A stretch of 52,522 bases of DNA from a bacterium (GTDB lineage Bacteria > Planctomycetota > Planctomycetia > Planctomycetales > Planctomycetaceae), in assembly GCA_016124895.1 (NCBI GenBank), contig WGMU01000083.1:1-52522 (forward strand), in the 5' to 3' direction. A program made the position numbers and the translations under genes. The notes below the pieces were generated by a model that was given only the letters and a program-made list of their open reading frames with translations, was not told the origin of the DNA and ran no database searches. This document shows positions 1 through 8,198 of the stretch, piece by piece. Numbering within the stretch: position 1 is the stretch's first letter; every line of letters begins with the position of its first letter.

Positions 1-372
1 CCCGGTGACAAAGTGATTCGGTACGGACTCGAAGTAGACCTTTTCAACGGTGAACCCTGGACGCTGCACTTTGCCGTGAATCACGGTATTCAGCGGCGTT
101 TTTTCCGGAAGCGGCCACAGCCCCGTCGCCACAAGCACGCGTCGTCGCAGTTCCTCCGCCCGAGCTTCCCACGCCGCCTTGCCTTCCGGTACCTCGAACG
201 GGAAGTACCCATTGAGATCCTTCAGCTCGTCCAGCCGCGAATCATTCGGTAGCTGCCCCTCGTCAAAGACGCGGTCGGCGGCGAAAGCTGGCGGCAAACT
301 CAAGAGTTGAGTTGTCGCGACAACGAGAAACGACGCGGCGAGTACGAATCCACAACGGGTGGCATTCTTCAT
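1..372 (-). CDS. Alpha/beta hydrolase, acetylxylan esterase-like (N-terminal part, cut by window edge)
   Basis: The first 124 codons of a minus-strand gene run off the left edge. The N-terminus (MKNATRCGFVLAASFLVVA, then Ala/Leu-rich to about residue 32) is a signal peptide, so the product is exported. The mature part begins with a charged segment followed by GLWPLPEKTPLN and GFTVEKVYFES. This wording is familiar from planctomycete acetylxylan esterase/dienelactone-hydrolase-like alpha/beta hydrolases that act on esterified polysaccharides. The nucleophile elbow and the catalytic Asp and His would lie outside the window, so activity cannot be judged. The ATG at 372 is preferred over an in-frame alternative because the signal peptide starts there. 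It is separated from the next upstream gene by 175 nt with no recognised feature. Confidence 0.75.
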   Translation of the reverse strand, partial: MKNATRCGFVLAASFLVVATTQLLSLPPAFAADRVFDEGQLPNDSRLDELKDLNGYFPFEVPEGKAAWEARAEELRRRVLVATGLWPLPEKTPLNTVIHGKVQRPGFTVEKVYFESVPNHFVTG

Positions 373-547
373 CGGAGACTTCCTGCGACGGGGATCAGAA
401 AGAGGAGATTCACGACGACCAAGAATGACGTGCGATCGCCGCCCGGTGCAAATCAGACAGCCCTCCGTTGAGCCGCGAAGCTGCGGAATGCGACAGCCTG
501 GGACGCGAGCGTCTCACATGACGAGCGGTTTGTATTCGATAAGGAAT

Positions 548-1588
548 TCACCGCGTGAGTGATTGCAACTGCCCGACAGGGCTCGAACGCTCCGCCAGTC
601 GTCCCGGCAGAACGCGAGCGATTTCGTTCAGAAAGAGCCGGCGAATCGCGTCGTAGCCACGGTCGTTGGGGTCTTCCAGGTTGTCCCAGTACCAGTAGGT
701 GGGATCGTCCGAACGGTACGCGTGATGCCAGAACTGGACGCAGTGGATGCCGTGGCCGAGGAACGCGGTTCGCATTTCGATCAGTGAGATGTCGTCGTGT
801 CGTTCGGCGAAGGCGCGAATCACGTCGTTCCAGACGTTGAGGACGGCAGAGCCGTCCGGCCAGGCGGGCAGACCGGCGTACTGTGTGTCGCTGTCGCCGT
901 CCGTCGGGTCGTAGATGTCGGCGATGAAGATGTGGGAGCCGCCAGGAAACGTTTCGCGAACACGCGTGGCAATCGTTTCGAGACGCTCGTTGAAGTGCTG
1001 CGGCCACTCACCAATCTGTTCGAGAGCCGCTCCGTACATCGCACCTTCCCGCGGCGGTGTGCGACCGTAATTGTGAACGACGTCATTTCCGCCGACCGTG
1101 ATGACAACCGCCCCGAAGACTTCGGGTGGATATGGCTCCAGCTTCGGAAGCTGATGGTCGACGCATTCGATCGACGTCATTCCGGAAATCGAGATGTTGA
1201 GTGATTCAAGATTCGGCAGGACATGCGCGAGGTTAATTTCCCGGAGGTCGACGAATTCGTCCGGCGGGTTCTTCACCAGTCGCTGAAAGTACGACTTCCC
1301 AGGCGACGCCCCGAGCCCCTGCGTGACGCTGTCGCCGAGTCCCAGGAGGACGACCGGCCGCGTCGACCACTCTTCTGCAAAGGCCCTGCGGTCAACGGTC
1401 GGGCCAGCCGGCCCTGTCCCGACCGGGCGCGAGTAAACGAAATACTTCCAGGCAACGGCTGCCGTGACAATGACAAGCCCGGCTGCGATGAGCATCGCCG
1501 TTCGCCCGCCACGAAGTCTCAGCCTGAGCTGTGGTCGCGCGATGTTCGATGATGCAGAGACGGAATCGTCGGAAGGCTGAACTGTCAC
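548..1588 (-). CDS. Membrane-anchored SGNH/GDSL-type hydrolase
   Basis: A 346-residue protein. A basic N-terminus precedes one membrane segment (about residues 31-50), so the catalytic part should be periplasmic. Block I is GLGDSVTQG with Ser87 as the expected nucleophile, and block III is ITVGGNDVVHN (Gly166-Asn168), both typical of SGNH esterases/lipases. The usual block V D-x-x-H-P-N-D reads N-L-E-D-P-N-D around residues 303-309, so both the canonical Asp and His are replaced. Either other residues complete the site (His288 and His289 lie just upstream) or the enzyme is altered. The substrate is unknown. It is transcribed toward the esterase gene and away from the zinc-ribbon-like gene, 94 nt upstream. 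Confidence 0.85.
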   Translation of the reverse strand: MTVQPSDDSVSASSNIARPQLRLRLRGGRTAMLIAAGLVIVTAAVAWKYFVYSRPVGTGPAGPTVDRRAFAEEWSTRPVVLLGLGDSVTQGLGASPGKSYFQRLVKNPPDEFVDLREINLAHVLPNLESLNISISGMTSIECVDHQLPKLEPYPPEVFGAVVITVGGNDVVHNYGRTPPREGAMYGAALEQIGEWPQHFNERLETIATRVRETFPGGSHIFIADIYDPTDGDSDTQYAGLPAWPDGSAVLNVWNDVIRAFAERHDDISLIEMRTAFLGHGIHCVQFWHHAYRSDDPTYWYWDNLEDPNDRGYDAIRRLFLNEIARVLPGRLAERSSPVGQLQSLTR

Positions 1589-1682
1589 AGACGAACCTCA
1601 CTCAGATGCAGATGCTCGCGCTGATCAATCAAATCAATCGACGCACGGAGAGTTGATGATCAGCAGCTACGTCGGGAGTCGA

Positions 1683-2276
1683 CTACAGCAGAATCGGCCG
1701 GATGTCTGGCTCGTCGCAGAATTCGGGGGGCATTCCGAAATTGTCGCTGACGAAGTCGTTCATCCAGCCACGGGTTTTCTCGGAGAGGACTGCCTGCAGT
1801 TCTTCGAGGGCCGGGCCGGCGAGCATCAGGGGCAGGGCATGATCGATACGCATCTGCGAACCCTGGCACCAGGCGGCGATCTGACGTTCGCGGCTGTCAG
1901 CGGCGCTCTGACCACTCACGGCGCAGTGGTCGAACCAGGATTCGGCATCGAGATCCTCGTCGGCGACATCCTGCAGGCTGCGAATGTGCTCAATCCGCGC
2001 GGCGAAGTCGATCCGCTCGCTGAGATACCGCGCCACGGCCTCGCGTGATTCCTGTGAGAGTTCCTGCTGAGCTTTCTCGACGCAGGCTTCGCACAGCGCG
2101 TACTCGATGATCGGTTCAGCTCCGCGGAAGACCCGTTCGATCAGGTACGGTCGGCCGGACGTCAGCAGTTCGGTGTCACACTGCAGGCAACGCTCAAACG
2201 GACCATCGCTTTCCAGCGAGTAGAACGCTCGCGGAATCGGCACGAAACGCGGTTGAGGCAGCCAGGAGAAGTCCAC
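1683..2276 (-). CDS. Hypothetical protein with two CxxC pairs
   Basis: A 197-residue soluble protein with no signal peptide or membrane segment. Cys30/Cys33 (RCLQC) and Cys62/Cys65 (LCEAC) form two CxxC pairs about 30 residues apart, which suggests a zinc-ribbon-like metal site. The rest is acidic and predicted to be helical, ending with a segment rich in Asp, Glu and Pro. I do not recognise a named family. It starts 44 nt downstream of the stop of the PQQ-like propeller gene on the same strand, so the two may be co-transcribed. The coding assignment rests on length, composition and the absence of a better frame. Confidence 0.75.
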   Translation of the reverse strand: MDFSWLPQPRFVPIPRAFYSLESDGPFERCLQCDTELLTSGRPYLIERVFRGAEPIIEYALCEACVEKAQQELSQESREAVARYLSERIDFAARIEHIRSLQDVADEDLDAESWFDHCAVSGQSAADSRERQIAAWCQGSQMRIDHALPLMLAGPALEELQAVLSEKTRGWMNDFVSDNFGMPPEFCDEPDIRPILL

Positions 2277-2320
2277 AGTGCGGCTCGGTCAGGTGGCTCG
2301 AAGTTTCAGACGCAACGACC

Positions 2321-3592
2321 TCAGTCTGCGGAAGTGTCGCCGATGCAGTACAGGAATAAATCCGTTCGCAGCAGAAGCTGGTCGCCGCTGACCGCCGGGC
2401 TGGCATTGACTAGTGTTTCGTCGCTGGCGATTACGTTCGTCGCGATCTCTTTGTACTCCGGAACGGCGTCGAGCACGACCACTCCGGCATCGCGCGTTGT
2501 CACATAGAAGTGCTTTCCAGCGCGAATGATCGACGCGTAAATACGTGCGCTGGTCGGGAGACGTTCGCGGTAGACGAGTTCCCCGTCGGACGCTCGCAGA
2601 CAGCACTGAATGCCTTTGTCGCTCGCCCAGTACAGATGCCCGTCGAAATAGACCGGTGAGGTCACGTTGGCTCCGATGCTTTTCTGCCAGAGCTTGTGAG
2701 TTCCGGTCACGTCGCCGCGACCACCGGGTTTGATGGCCAGCGAGCGGTTACTGCGTCCGCCGAGGCAGTAAACAATTCCGTCGTGCGTGATCGGCACCGG
2801 CACGATGTAGTCGTCGATGGCCGCACACCACCACAGCTTCTTTCCGGTCAGCGGGTCGTAGCCGACGACCTCGTCCTTGTGATTGAGGACCAGTTCCGTC
2901 GAGCCGTCCGGGGCAGTCACCAGGCAGGGCGACGTCCAGGCACGATTGATCGGCCCGGTTTTCCAGACTTCTTTGCCGGTCTTCCGGTCAAAGGCAAACA
3001 GCGTGTCAGACTCGATGCTGGCATTGACGAGGACCAGATCGCCGTGCAGAACCGGTGACGATGCCGAGCCGAAGCCGGCGGTGCTGGTTCCGGTCTCGGC
3101 CCGCCACAGCAGCTTGCCGCTGAAGTCGAACGCGACAAGTCCCGAGACGCCGAAGTATGCGTAAACGGCTTCGCCGTCAGTCGCCGGAGTTCCTGTCGCG
3201 TACCCGTGATCGGCGACGCGTTTCGAGTAGTCCTGCGTATGTTCGCTGGCGACGATCTGCTTATCCCAGAGCAACTCGCCTGTGCTGCGATCGAGACAAA
3301 GCACGTGCAGTTTCAGGTCCGACTTGTTCCCCGGTTCTTCGATGCTGTCGCCGTAGCCGGTAAATGCGGTCAGGAAAATGCGGTTACCCCAGACAATCGG
3401 ACTCGACGCTCCACGACCCGGCAGTTTCAACTTCCAGACGATGTTCTCCGAGTCGCTCCACTTGATCGGAGTAGACGCCTCGGCCGCCGTTCCGTTTCCG
3501 TCAGGTCCTCTGAACTGCGGCCAGTCGGCGACACCTGGACGTGAAAGAGCAAGAAGGATCAGGACGACAGTAATCGTGGCGGGTTTGAGCAT
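2321..3592 (-). CDS. Secreted PQQ-binding-like beta-propeller protein
   Basis: About 423 residues. The start is placed at the ATG at 3592 because a signal peptide begins there (MLKPATITVVLILLALSRP); the ORF continues 43 codons upstream, but that extension is not signal-like. The mature protein opens with DWPQFRGPDGNG, the usual first strand of the planctomycete PQQ-like/BamB-like propeller family. Repeated blades follow with Trp and Gly-Lys signatures such as TGELLWDKQ, GKLLWRAET, TGKEVWKTG and TGKKLWWCA. The family is periplasmic and often annotated as an outer-membrane assembly factor BamB relative or a quinoprotein. There is no evidence here for true PQQ binding or for an enzyme activity. 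Confidence 0.88.
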   Translation of the reverse strand: MLKPATITVVLILLALSRPGVADWPQFRGPDGNGTAAEASTPIKWSDSENIVWKLKLPGRGASSPIVWGNRIFLTAFTGYGDSIEEPGNKSDLKLHVLCLDRSTGELLWDKQIVASEHTQDYSKRVADHGYATGTPATDGEAVYAYFGVSGLVAFDFSGKLLWRAETGTSTAGFGSASSPVLHGDLVLVNASIESDTLFAFDRKTGKEVWKTGPINRAWTSPCLVTAPDGSTELVLNHKDEVVGYDPLTGKKLWWCAAIDDYIVPVPITHDGIVYCLGGRSNRSLAIKPGGRGDVTGTHKLWQKSIGANVTSPVYFDGHLYWASDKGIQCCLRASDGELVYRERLPTSARIYASIIRAGKHFYVTTRDAGVVVLDAVPEYKEIATNVIASDETLVNASPAVSGDQLLLRTDLFLYCIGDTSAD

Positions 3593-3779
3593 CGCAGTTG
3601 TTCCGGTGAAGTGACACGGGAGCAGCAAGTGGCGGCGAAGGTTAATCGCAACGGAGGCGGAGAGATACGGAGTCAGAAGCCTGACAGAAGGTCCGCCGGC
3701 AGTTTCGCCTGAGTCACTCACAGAAGCGACATGTGACGCTCGTCATTGGCCAGCAAAATGGCGAGCCAGGGATTGCTCA

Positions 3780-4451
3780 TCAGGGATTCCCACCTTCGTC
3801 GCGACGGTATTCCGCTCGAAACCTCCGCACTGGCGGCTGCTCATTGTCAAAGAAGTCCTCGAACGCCACTTCATGCAGTGACGTCGTCAGCAACGCGAGT
3901 TCTTCTCGCAACAGCGGCCACGGCATCTGTCCGGCGGGGTCTGTCGCATCACGGGCTCTCGTGACGACCAGCAGAGTCCCGTTGCTCGCAACCAGTTCCG
4001 CGGTTTTCCTGACGGCGCTGGCTCGGAGGTCCGGAGGCAGCACCTGCCACGTGTAAGCTTCGAAGACAAAGTCGAAACGCCGATGCCAGTTCGCGGGCGG
4101 CTTCAGGAAATTCGCGATCTCATAACTTACTGAGGAATCCGGAAACCGTTCACGGCTCCGGTGAATGGCCGTTGATGAGATATCAAACGCGGTGACAGAG
4201 AACCCTCGTCGCGCGAGTTCTTCGGCATCGTCACCGTAGCCGCTGCCGATCACGAGTGCCTGACGATTGTGACCGTCGGTTGCAGTGCGATCGAGCCAGT
4301 CAACGAGGTTCGGATTGGGCTGCAGGTCGGCCCAGGGGACCACGGCACTTCCGGCAGCAGCTTCCTGATACAGCACTTCAAACCAGTCGAGCGGCAGGTC
4401 AGCAGTAACGTACTGCCGGGCCAGCGTTCTCGCACACGCACGATCTGACAT
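3780..4451 (-). CDS. Class I SAM-dependent methyltransferase (TPMT-like)
   Basis: A 223-residue cytosolic protein. Motif I is VIGSGYGDDAEELA (residues 67-80), the SAM-binding glycine loop, and FSVTAFDIS supplies the acidic motif II residue Asp90. The region around DFVFEAYTWQVLPP corresponds to motif IV. The layout and the N-terminal PLDWFEVLYQEA and VPW segments resemble thiopurine/tellurite-resistance-type methyltransferases, which act on small molecules. The real substrate cannot be inferred. It lies between the propeller gene and the YpeA-like acetyltransferase on the same strand, with a 106-nt gap upstream. Confidence 0.85.
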   Translation of the reverse strand: MSDRACARTLARQYVTADLPLDWFEVLYQEAAAGSAVVPWADLQPNPNLVDWLDRTATDGHNRQALVIGSGYGDDAEELARRGFSVTAFDISSTAIHRSRERFPDSSVSYEIANFLKPPANWHRRFDFVFEAYTWQVLPPDLRASAVRKTAELVASNGTLLVVTRARDATDPAGQMPWPLLREELALLTTSLHEVAFEDFFDNEQPPVRRFRAEYRRDEGGNP

Positions 4452-4557
4452 GGCATTGCTCCGACAGTTCGTCAGGCTGTATTTGCGGAAACGTTTACCA
4501 GCGGAAGCGGTCGCAATCAGTCGGCAGATTTCGAGGACCGCGAACTCGATGTCTCGC

Positions 4558-4977
4558 TCACTGATCTGGAATCAGCCGCTTACCAAGACTCACGACGGCA
4601 TCCTGAGTGAATCCAATCCTTTCGTAAAATGCGATCGCCTCAAGGTTGTCCTGTCGTACCTGCAGATTGACCTTCGGACATCCGAACTCAAGCAGCACGT
4701 TTTCGGCCTCACGCATCATCGTCCGTCCGTGCCCTTCCCGCCGTCTGGCGGGATCGACGGCCAGGTAGTTGATCCAGCCGCGGTGGCCGTCATATCCCGC
4801 CATCACTGTGGCGATAATCTGCTTATCAAGAACTCCAATCAGAAACCATTCCGACTGTACCTTCAGTTTTCGTGCGATGTCTTTGCCCGGATCGTTCCAG
4901 GGTCGAGTGAGCCCGCAACGATTCCACAGGTCAATGACTGCGGACTCGTCGGCCTCGGTATAAGGTCGGATTTCCAT
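4558..4977 (-). CDS. ypeA: GNAT family acetyltransferase, YpeA-like
   Basis: A 139-residue N-acetyltransferase close in sequence pattern to Escherichia coli YpeA. It begins MEIRPYTEADESAVIDLW, followed by the RPWNDPGKDI segment, GYDGHRGWINYLAVDPARR and the C-terminal ERIGF and SLGKRLI motifs. The acetyl-CoA loop is ARRREGHGRTM. The ATG at 4977 is chosen because it follows an AGGAA ribosome-binding site and matches the family start; the ORF extends 50 codons further upstream without family similarity. The substrate of YpeA is not well established, so only the acetyl transfer chemistry is supported. Confidence 0.88.
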   Translation of the reverse strand: MEIRPYTEADESAVIDLWNRCGLTRPWNDPGKDIARKLKVQSEWFLIGVLDKQIIATVMAGYDGHRGWINYLAVDPARRREGHGRTMMREAENVLLEFGCPKVNLQVRQDNLEAIAFYERIGFTQDAVVSLGKRLIPDQ

Positions 4978-5291
4978 GGATTCCTGTCGCTGCAGAATGA
5001 TGGTGAAGAGCGGAAATCGCAGTTTACCGACGACCGGAAAGCTGTCTCTGTTGTTTCGAGCCGAATGGATCAGCGTCGCTTCCTGCCTGATCGGATGATG
5101 GGAGCCCGCCGCGCCAAGCGGGGACACGGCCTGGCCGGCAGGCGTTCGCGAGCGTTATTCGACGGCGGGTTGTCGAACGAATGGCGTGGCACCATGATCC
5201 CGCCCGCTGAGCGATACTGTCGCCGTGCTGGCGTCAGGGCCGCGAGCGTCTGTTCGTACTTGTCATACCTGAGGAGACGGAGTCGATCGAG
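4978..5291. other. Divergent intergenic region, nothing recognised
   Basis: A 314-nt gap between the divergent ypeA-like and sialidase genes, expected to hold both promoters. It has no convincing ORF, RNA gene or repeat. A GAGGAGACGGAG stretch just before the sialidase ATG gives a purine-rich ribosome-binding site. I could not pick clear -35/-10 boxes. Confidence 0.5.
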
Positions 5292-6365
5292 ATGCGGTGT
5301 CTGAGCTTAGTTCCTTTGTTTGCTCTGGTATTGACGACGGCCACCGCGGCCGAAGATTCACAGGTCATATTCCAAAGTGGCACGGGCGGCTATCACACCT
5401 GCCGGATTCCGGGGCTTGTGCTGACGAAACAGGGAACACTGCTGGCGTTCTGCGAGGGGCGGAAGTCCAGTCGGTCAGATGCGGGGGATATCGACCTGCT
5501 GCTCAAGCGGAGTACGGATGGTGGTAAGACCTGGTCGGCGCAGCAGCTTGTGTACGAAGACGGTGGCGATGCTCCGGTCACAATTGGCAATCCATGCCCG
5601 GTCGTTGATCAGCAGACGGGGACGATCTGGCTGCCGTTCTGTCGGGATAACGATCGCGTCTTTATGACCCACAGCGTCGACGATGGAGTTTCGTGGACAG
5701 CGCCGGTCGAGATGACTTCGACGGTCAAACAGGATGACTGGGGCTGGTATGCGACAGGGCCGGGCCACGGGATTCAGATTCAGCGCGGACCGCACGCGGG
5801 GCGGCTGGTCATTCCGTGCGATTACCGTCTGAAAGACAAGCCGCGCGTTGGCGAGTACCGGCACAGTCACGTGATCTTCAGCGACGATCACGGGAAATCG
5901 TGGCAGCTCGGCGGATCGACGGGCAGTTTCATGAATGAGTGCGAGGTCGTTGAACGCGCTGACGGCTCGCTGCTGCTGTGTATGAGGAATTACCTCGGAA
6001 AGAACCGGCGGGCATTTGCGGTCAGTGCCGATGGCGGTGCGAACTGGGCGCCGCCAGAACTGCACGACGACGTGTTCTGCCCGACCTGCCAGGCGAGCAT
6101 CCATCGGTTCTCGCTGGAGCCGAACGTCGTTTTATATACTGGGCCTGGCGGTCCGGGGCGATCGAACCTGACGATCCGTCTCAGCCGCGACGACGGCGCG
6201 AGCTGGCCAGTCTCGCGGGTTCTGTTCAACGGTCCGGCGGCGTACTCGGAACTGGCGGTTCTCGCCAACGGCGATATCGTGTGCCTGTTTGAAGGCGGCG
6301 AAAGAGACGCGTACGAGACAATCCGGTTGACGCGGTTCAGGCTCGACTGGCTGGAGAATCAATAG
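5292..6365 (+). CDS. Secreted exo-alpha-sialidase (GH33-like neuraminidase)
   Basis: A 357-residue protein with a signal peptide (MRCLSLVPLFALVLTTATA). The C-R-I-P motif at residues 37-40 gives the first Arg of the sialidase triad. Five Asp-boxes (S-x-D-x-G-x-x-W) appear as STDGGKTW, SVDDGVSW, SDDHGKSW, SADGGANW and SRDDGASW, marking the six-bladed propeller. MRNY near residue 232 and the Gly-rich PGGPGRSN near 290 offer the other triad arginines. AYSEL near 318 matches the catalytic Tyr region and NECEVVE the Glu. The enzyme should release terminal sialic acid, or act on a related glycan, outside the cytoplasm. The PIG-L deacetylase gene begins 26 nt downstream, probably in the same operon. 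Confidence 0.92.
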   Translation: MRCLSLVPLFALVLTTATAAEDSQVIFQSGTGGYHTCRIPGLVLTKQGTLLAFCEGRKSSRSDAGDIDLLLKRSTDGGKTWSAQQLVYEDGGDAPVTIGNPCPVVDQQTGTIWLPFCRDNDRVFMTHSVDDGVSWTAPVEMTSTVKQDDWGWYATGPGHGIQIQRGPHAGRLVIPCDYRLKDKPRVGEYRHSHVIFSDDHGKSWQLGGSTGSFMNECEVVERADGSLLLCMRNYLGKNRRAFAVSADGGANWAPPELHDDVFCPTCQASIHRFSLEPNVVLYTGPGGPGRSNLTIRLSRDDGASWPVSRVLFNGPAAYSELAVLANGDIVCLFEGGERDAYETIRLTRFRLDWLENQ

Positions 6366-6391
6366 CTCAACGGCCGCAGGAGGCAGGCTCG

Positions 6392-7057
6392 ATGAAGGTT
6401 CTGGTGGTAGCGCCGCATCCGGATGATGAAGTGCTGGGTTGCGGCGGTTCGATTGCCCGGCACGTTGCGACCGGCGACGACGTGGACGTGCTGGTGGCGA
6501 CGCGCGGAATGCCCGAGCTGTATTCCGACGAGGGTGTGGCTCACGTTCGTGAGGAAGCGAAGCGGGCGCACGCGAAGCTTGGCGTTGCTCAGACGCACTT
6601 CCGCGATTTTCCGGCACCAGCGCTCGATACCGTGCCGCGCTATCAGCTCGCGGAAGCAGTTGCGTCGGTGATTCGCGAGGTCGGCGCCGAATGCCTTTAC
6701 ATTCCCCACCACGGCGACATCCACAGCGACCATTTTCATCTGTACCACGCGGCTCTGGTCGCGGCTCGGCCACTGAGTCACTGCCCTGTGCGGCGGATCC
6801 TGGTTTACGAGACGATCTCGGAAACCGAATGGGCGCCGCCGCTGGCGGACTCGGTCTTCTATCCGACGGTGTTTGTCGACATCAGCGAGTACCTCGACCA
6901 GAAGCTTGACGCGATGGCGTGTTTTGAGTCGCAGGTGCAGCCGCCGCCGAGTGCGCGTTCACTGCGGACCATCGAGTCACTCGCCCGCTACCGCGGCGCG
7001 ACCATAAGCTGCGATGCCGCGGAGGGGTTCATGCTGGTTCGCGAGATTGTGAAGTGA
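6392..7057 (+). CDS. PIG-L/LmbE family zinc-dependent deacetylase
   Basis: A 221-residue protein. The N-terminal VVAPHPDDEVLGCGG contains the family signature H-P-D-D, whose His and second Asp bind zinc. IPHHGDIHSDHFHLYHA supplies the second metal histidine and the catalytic site. Family members remove N-acetyl groups from GlcNAc-containing molecules. A strong AGGAGG ribosome-binding site lies nine nucleotides before the ATG. The close linkage to the sialidase suggests work on amino-sugar products, but the protein has no export signal, so it would act in the cytoplasm. Confidence 0.92.
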   Translation: MKVLVVAPHPDDEVLGCGGSIARHVATGDDVDVLVATRGMPELYSDEGVAHVREEAKRAHAKLGVAQTHFRDFPAPALDTVPRYQLAEAVASVIREVGAECLYIPHHGDIHSDHFHLYHAALVAARPLSHCPVRRILVYETISETEWAPPLADSVFYPTVFVDISEYLDQKLDAMACFESQVQPPPSARSLRTIESLARYRGATISCDAAEGFMLVREIVK

Positions 7058-7118
7058 GAAGGCTGCCCCGCGGCGTCACAGATCATCCCTTCAGTCGAGG
7101 AAACTACTGAGGAACACC

Positions 7119-8177
7119 ATGAAACGGACTCTGATAACTACCGCGATATTGATGTCGATACTTGTTGGCGAGGTGTTCGCTCAGGACGACTCGGCAAAGC
7201 TGGAAGCAAAGCATCTGGCAAATATCCGGCAGGTAACGTTCGGGCTGCCGCGGGCAGGCGAGGGGTACTTTTCGCCGGATGGAAAGAGCATCGTGTACCA
7301 GGCATATCCGGTTGGTTATCCCTTCTACCAGATTTATACGCAGCCTCTGGATGGGAAGACTCCGACACGGATCAGCACCGGACGCGGCCGGACGACCTGC
7401 AGCTACTTCACCGTTGACGGTAAACGGATTCTGTTTGCGTCGAGCCATCTCGATCCGCACATGGCAGAGACTGAACGGAAGGCTCGCGAACTGGCCGCAG
7501 AAGGAGGTCGGCGGCGGTACGAGTGGGACTTCGATCCCTACATGGATATTTACACGGTGAATCTCGACGGGACAGATCTCAAACGCTTGACTGATGCACC
7601 CGGATACGACGCCGAAGGCAGCTACTCGTCCGATGGGAAGCAGATCGTGTTTACGTCGAGCCGCGACGGCGATCCGGACCTTTACATCATGGATGCCGAC
7701 GGCTCGAACGTGCGGCAACTGACGAACGTCGATGGCTATGATGGTGGACCGTTCTTCTCGCCGGATAACCAGTGGGTCATTTTCCGCAGTGATCGTCAGA
7801 AAGAGCACATGCTGCAACTCTTCGCGATCTCGGCCGACGGCAGGACTGAAGTGCAGCTCACGAACAATCTCAATCAGGTCAACTGGTGTCCGTACTTTCA
7901 TCCGAGCGGGAAATACCTGATCTGGTCCGGAGCCGATTACTCAGAAGGTCCGCGGTCACCGAAAGCGAAGTTCCAGCTTTTCACACTCGAACTTCTCTGG
8001 GGCGATGACACGGTCAAAGCGGGAGACGTGACGCAGATCACGTTCGACACTGCTCAGGATGTCCTGCCGGTCTTCAGTCCGGACGGCACAAAGCTGATGT
8101 GGACGTCGACCCGCAGTGAGGACGGCTCCAGCCAGCTCTGGATCGCCGACTGGCTGCGCGGTGCGAAGGCCGAGTGA
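7119..8177 (+). CDS. TolB-like beta-propeller (PD40 repeats), exported
   Basis: A 352-residue protein with a signal peptide (MKRTLITTAILMSILVGEVFA) and a GAGGAA-type ribosome-binding site. Repeats of the WD40-like PD40 type are visible: FSPDGKSIVYQ, TVDGKRILFAS, SSDGKQIVFTS, SPDNQWVIFRS, HPSGKYLIWSG and SPDGTKLMWTS. This fold is shared by TolB and by propeller domains of peptidases, but the TolB N-terminal domain and a peptidase domain are both absent, so it is best called a periplasmic propeller of unknown ligand. It follows the PIG-L gene by 61 nt on the same strand and is convergent with the cyclase gene. Confidence 0.88.
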   Translation: MKRTLITTAILMSILVGEVFAQDDSAKLEAKHLANIRQVTFGLPRAGEGYFSPDGKSIVYQAYPVGYPFYQIYTQPLDGKTPTRISTGRGRTTCSYFTVDGKRILFASSHLDPHMAETERKARELAAEGGRRRYEWDFDPYMDIYTVNLDGTDLKRLTDAPGYDAEGSYSSDGKQIVFTSSRDGDPDLYIMDADGSNVRQLTNVDGYDGGPFFSPDNQWVIFRSDRQKEHMLQLFAISADGRTEVQLTNNLNQVNWCPYFHPSGKYLIWSGADYSEGPRSPKAKFQLFTLELLWGDDTVKAGDVTQITFDTAQDVLPVFSPDGTKLMWTSTRSEDGSSQLWIADWLRGAKAE

Positions 8178-8198
8178 GGTTTCTGGCTGAGAAATCTC
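8176..8198. terminator. Possible bidirectional stem-loop between convergent genes
   Basis: GAGGTTTCT (8176-8184) can pair with AGAAATCTC (8190-8198) through nine positions, one of them a G-U wobble in the plus-strand RNA, around a five-base loop. It spans the 19-nt gap between the stops of the TolB-like and cyclase genes. No clear U-tract follows on either strand, so it is only a candidate. Confidence 0.3.

Noticed and set aside
2321-3592. PQQ-type propeller considered as a true quinoprotein dehydrogenase
   Set aside because: The product is shorter than quinoprotein dehydrogenases and lacks their visible active-site signature, so only the fold is claimed.
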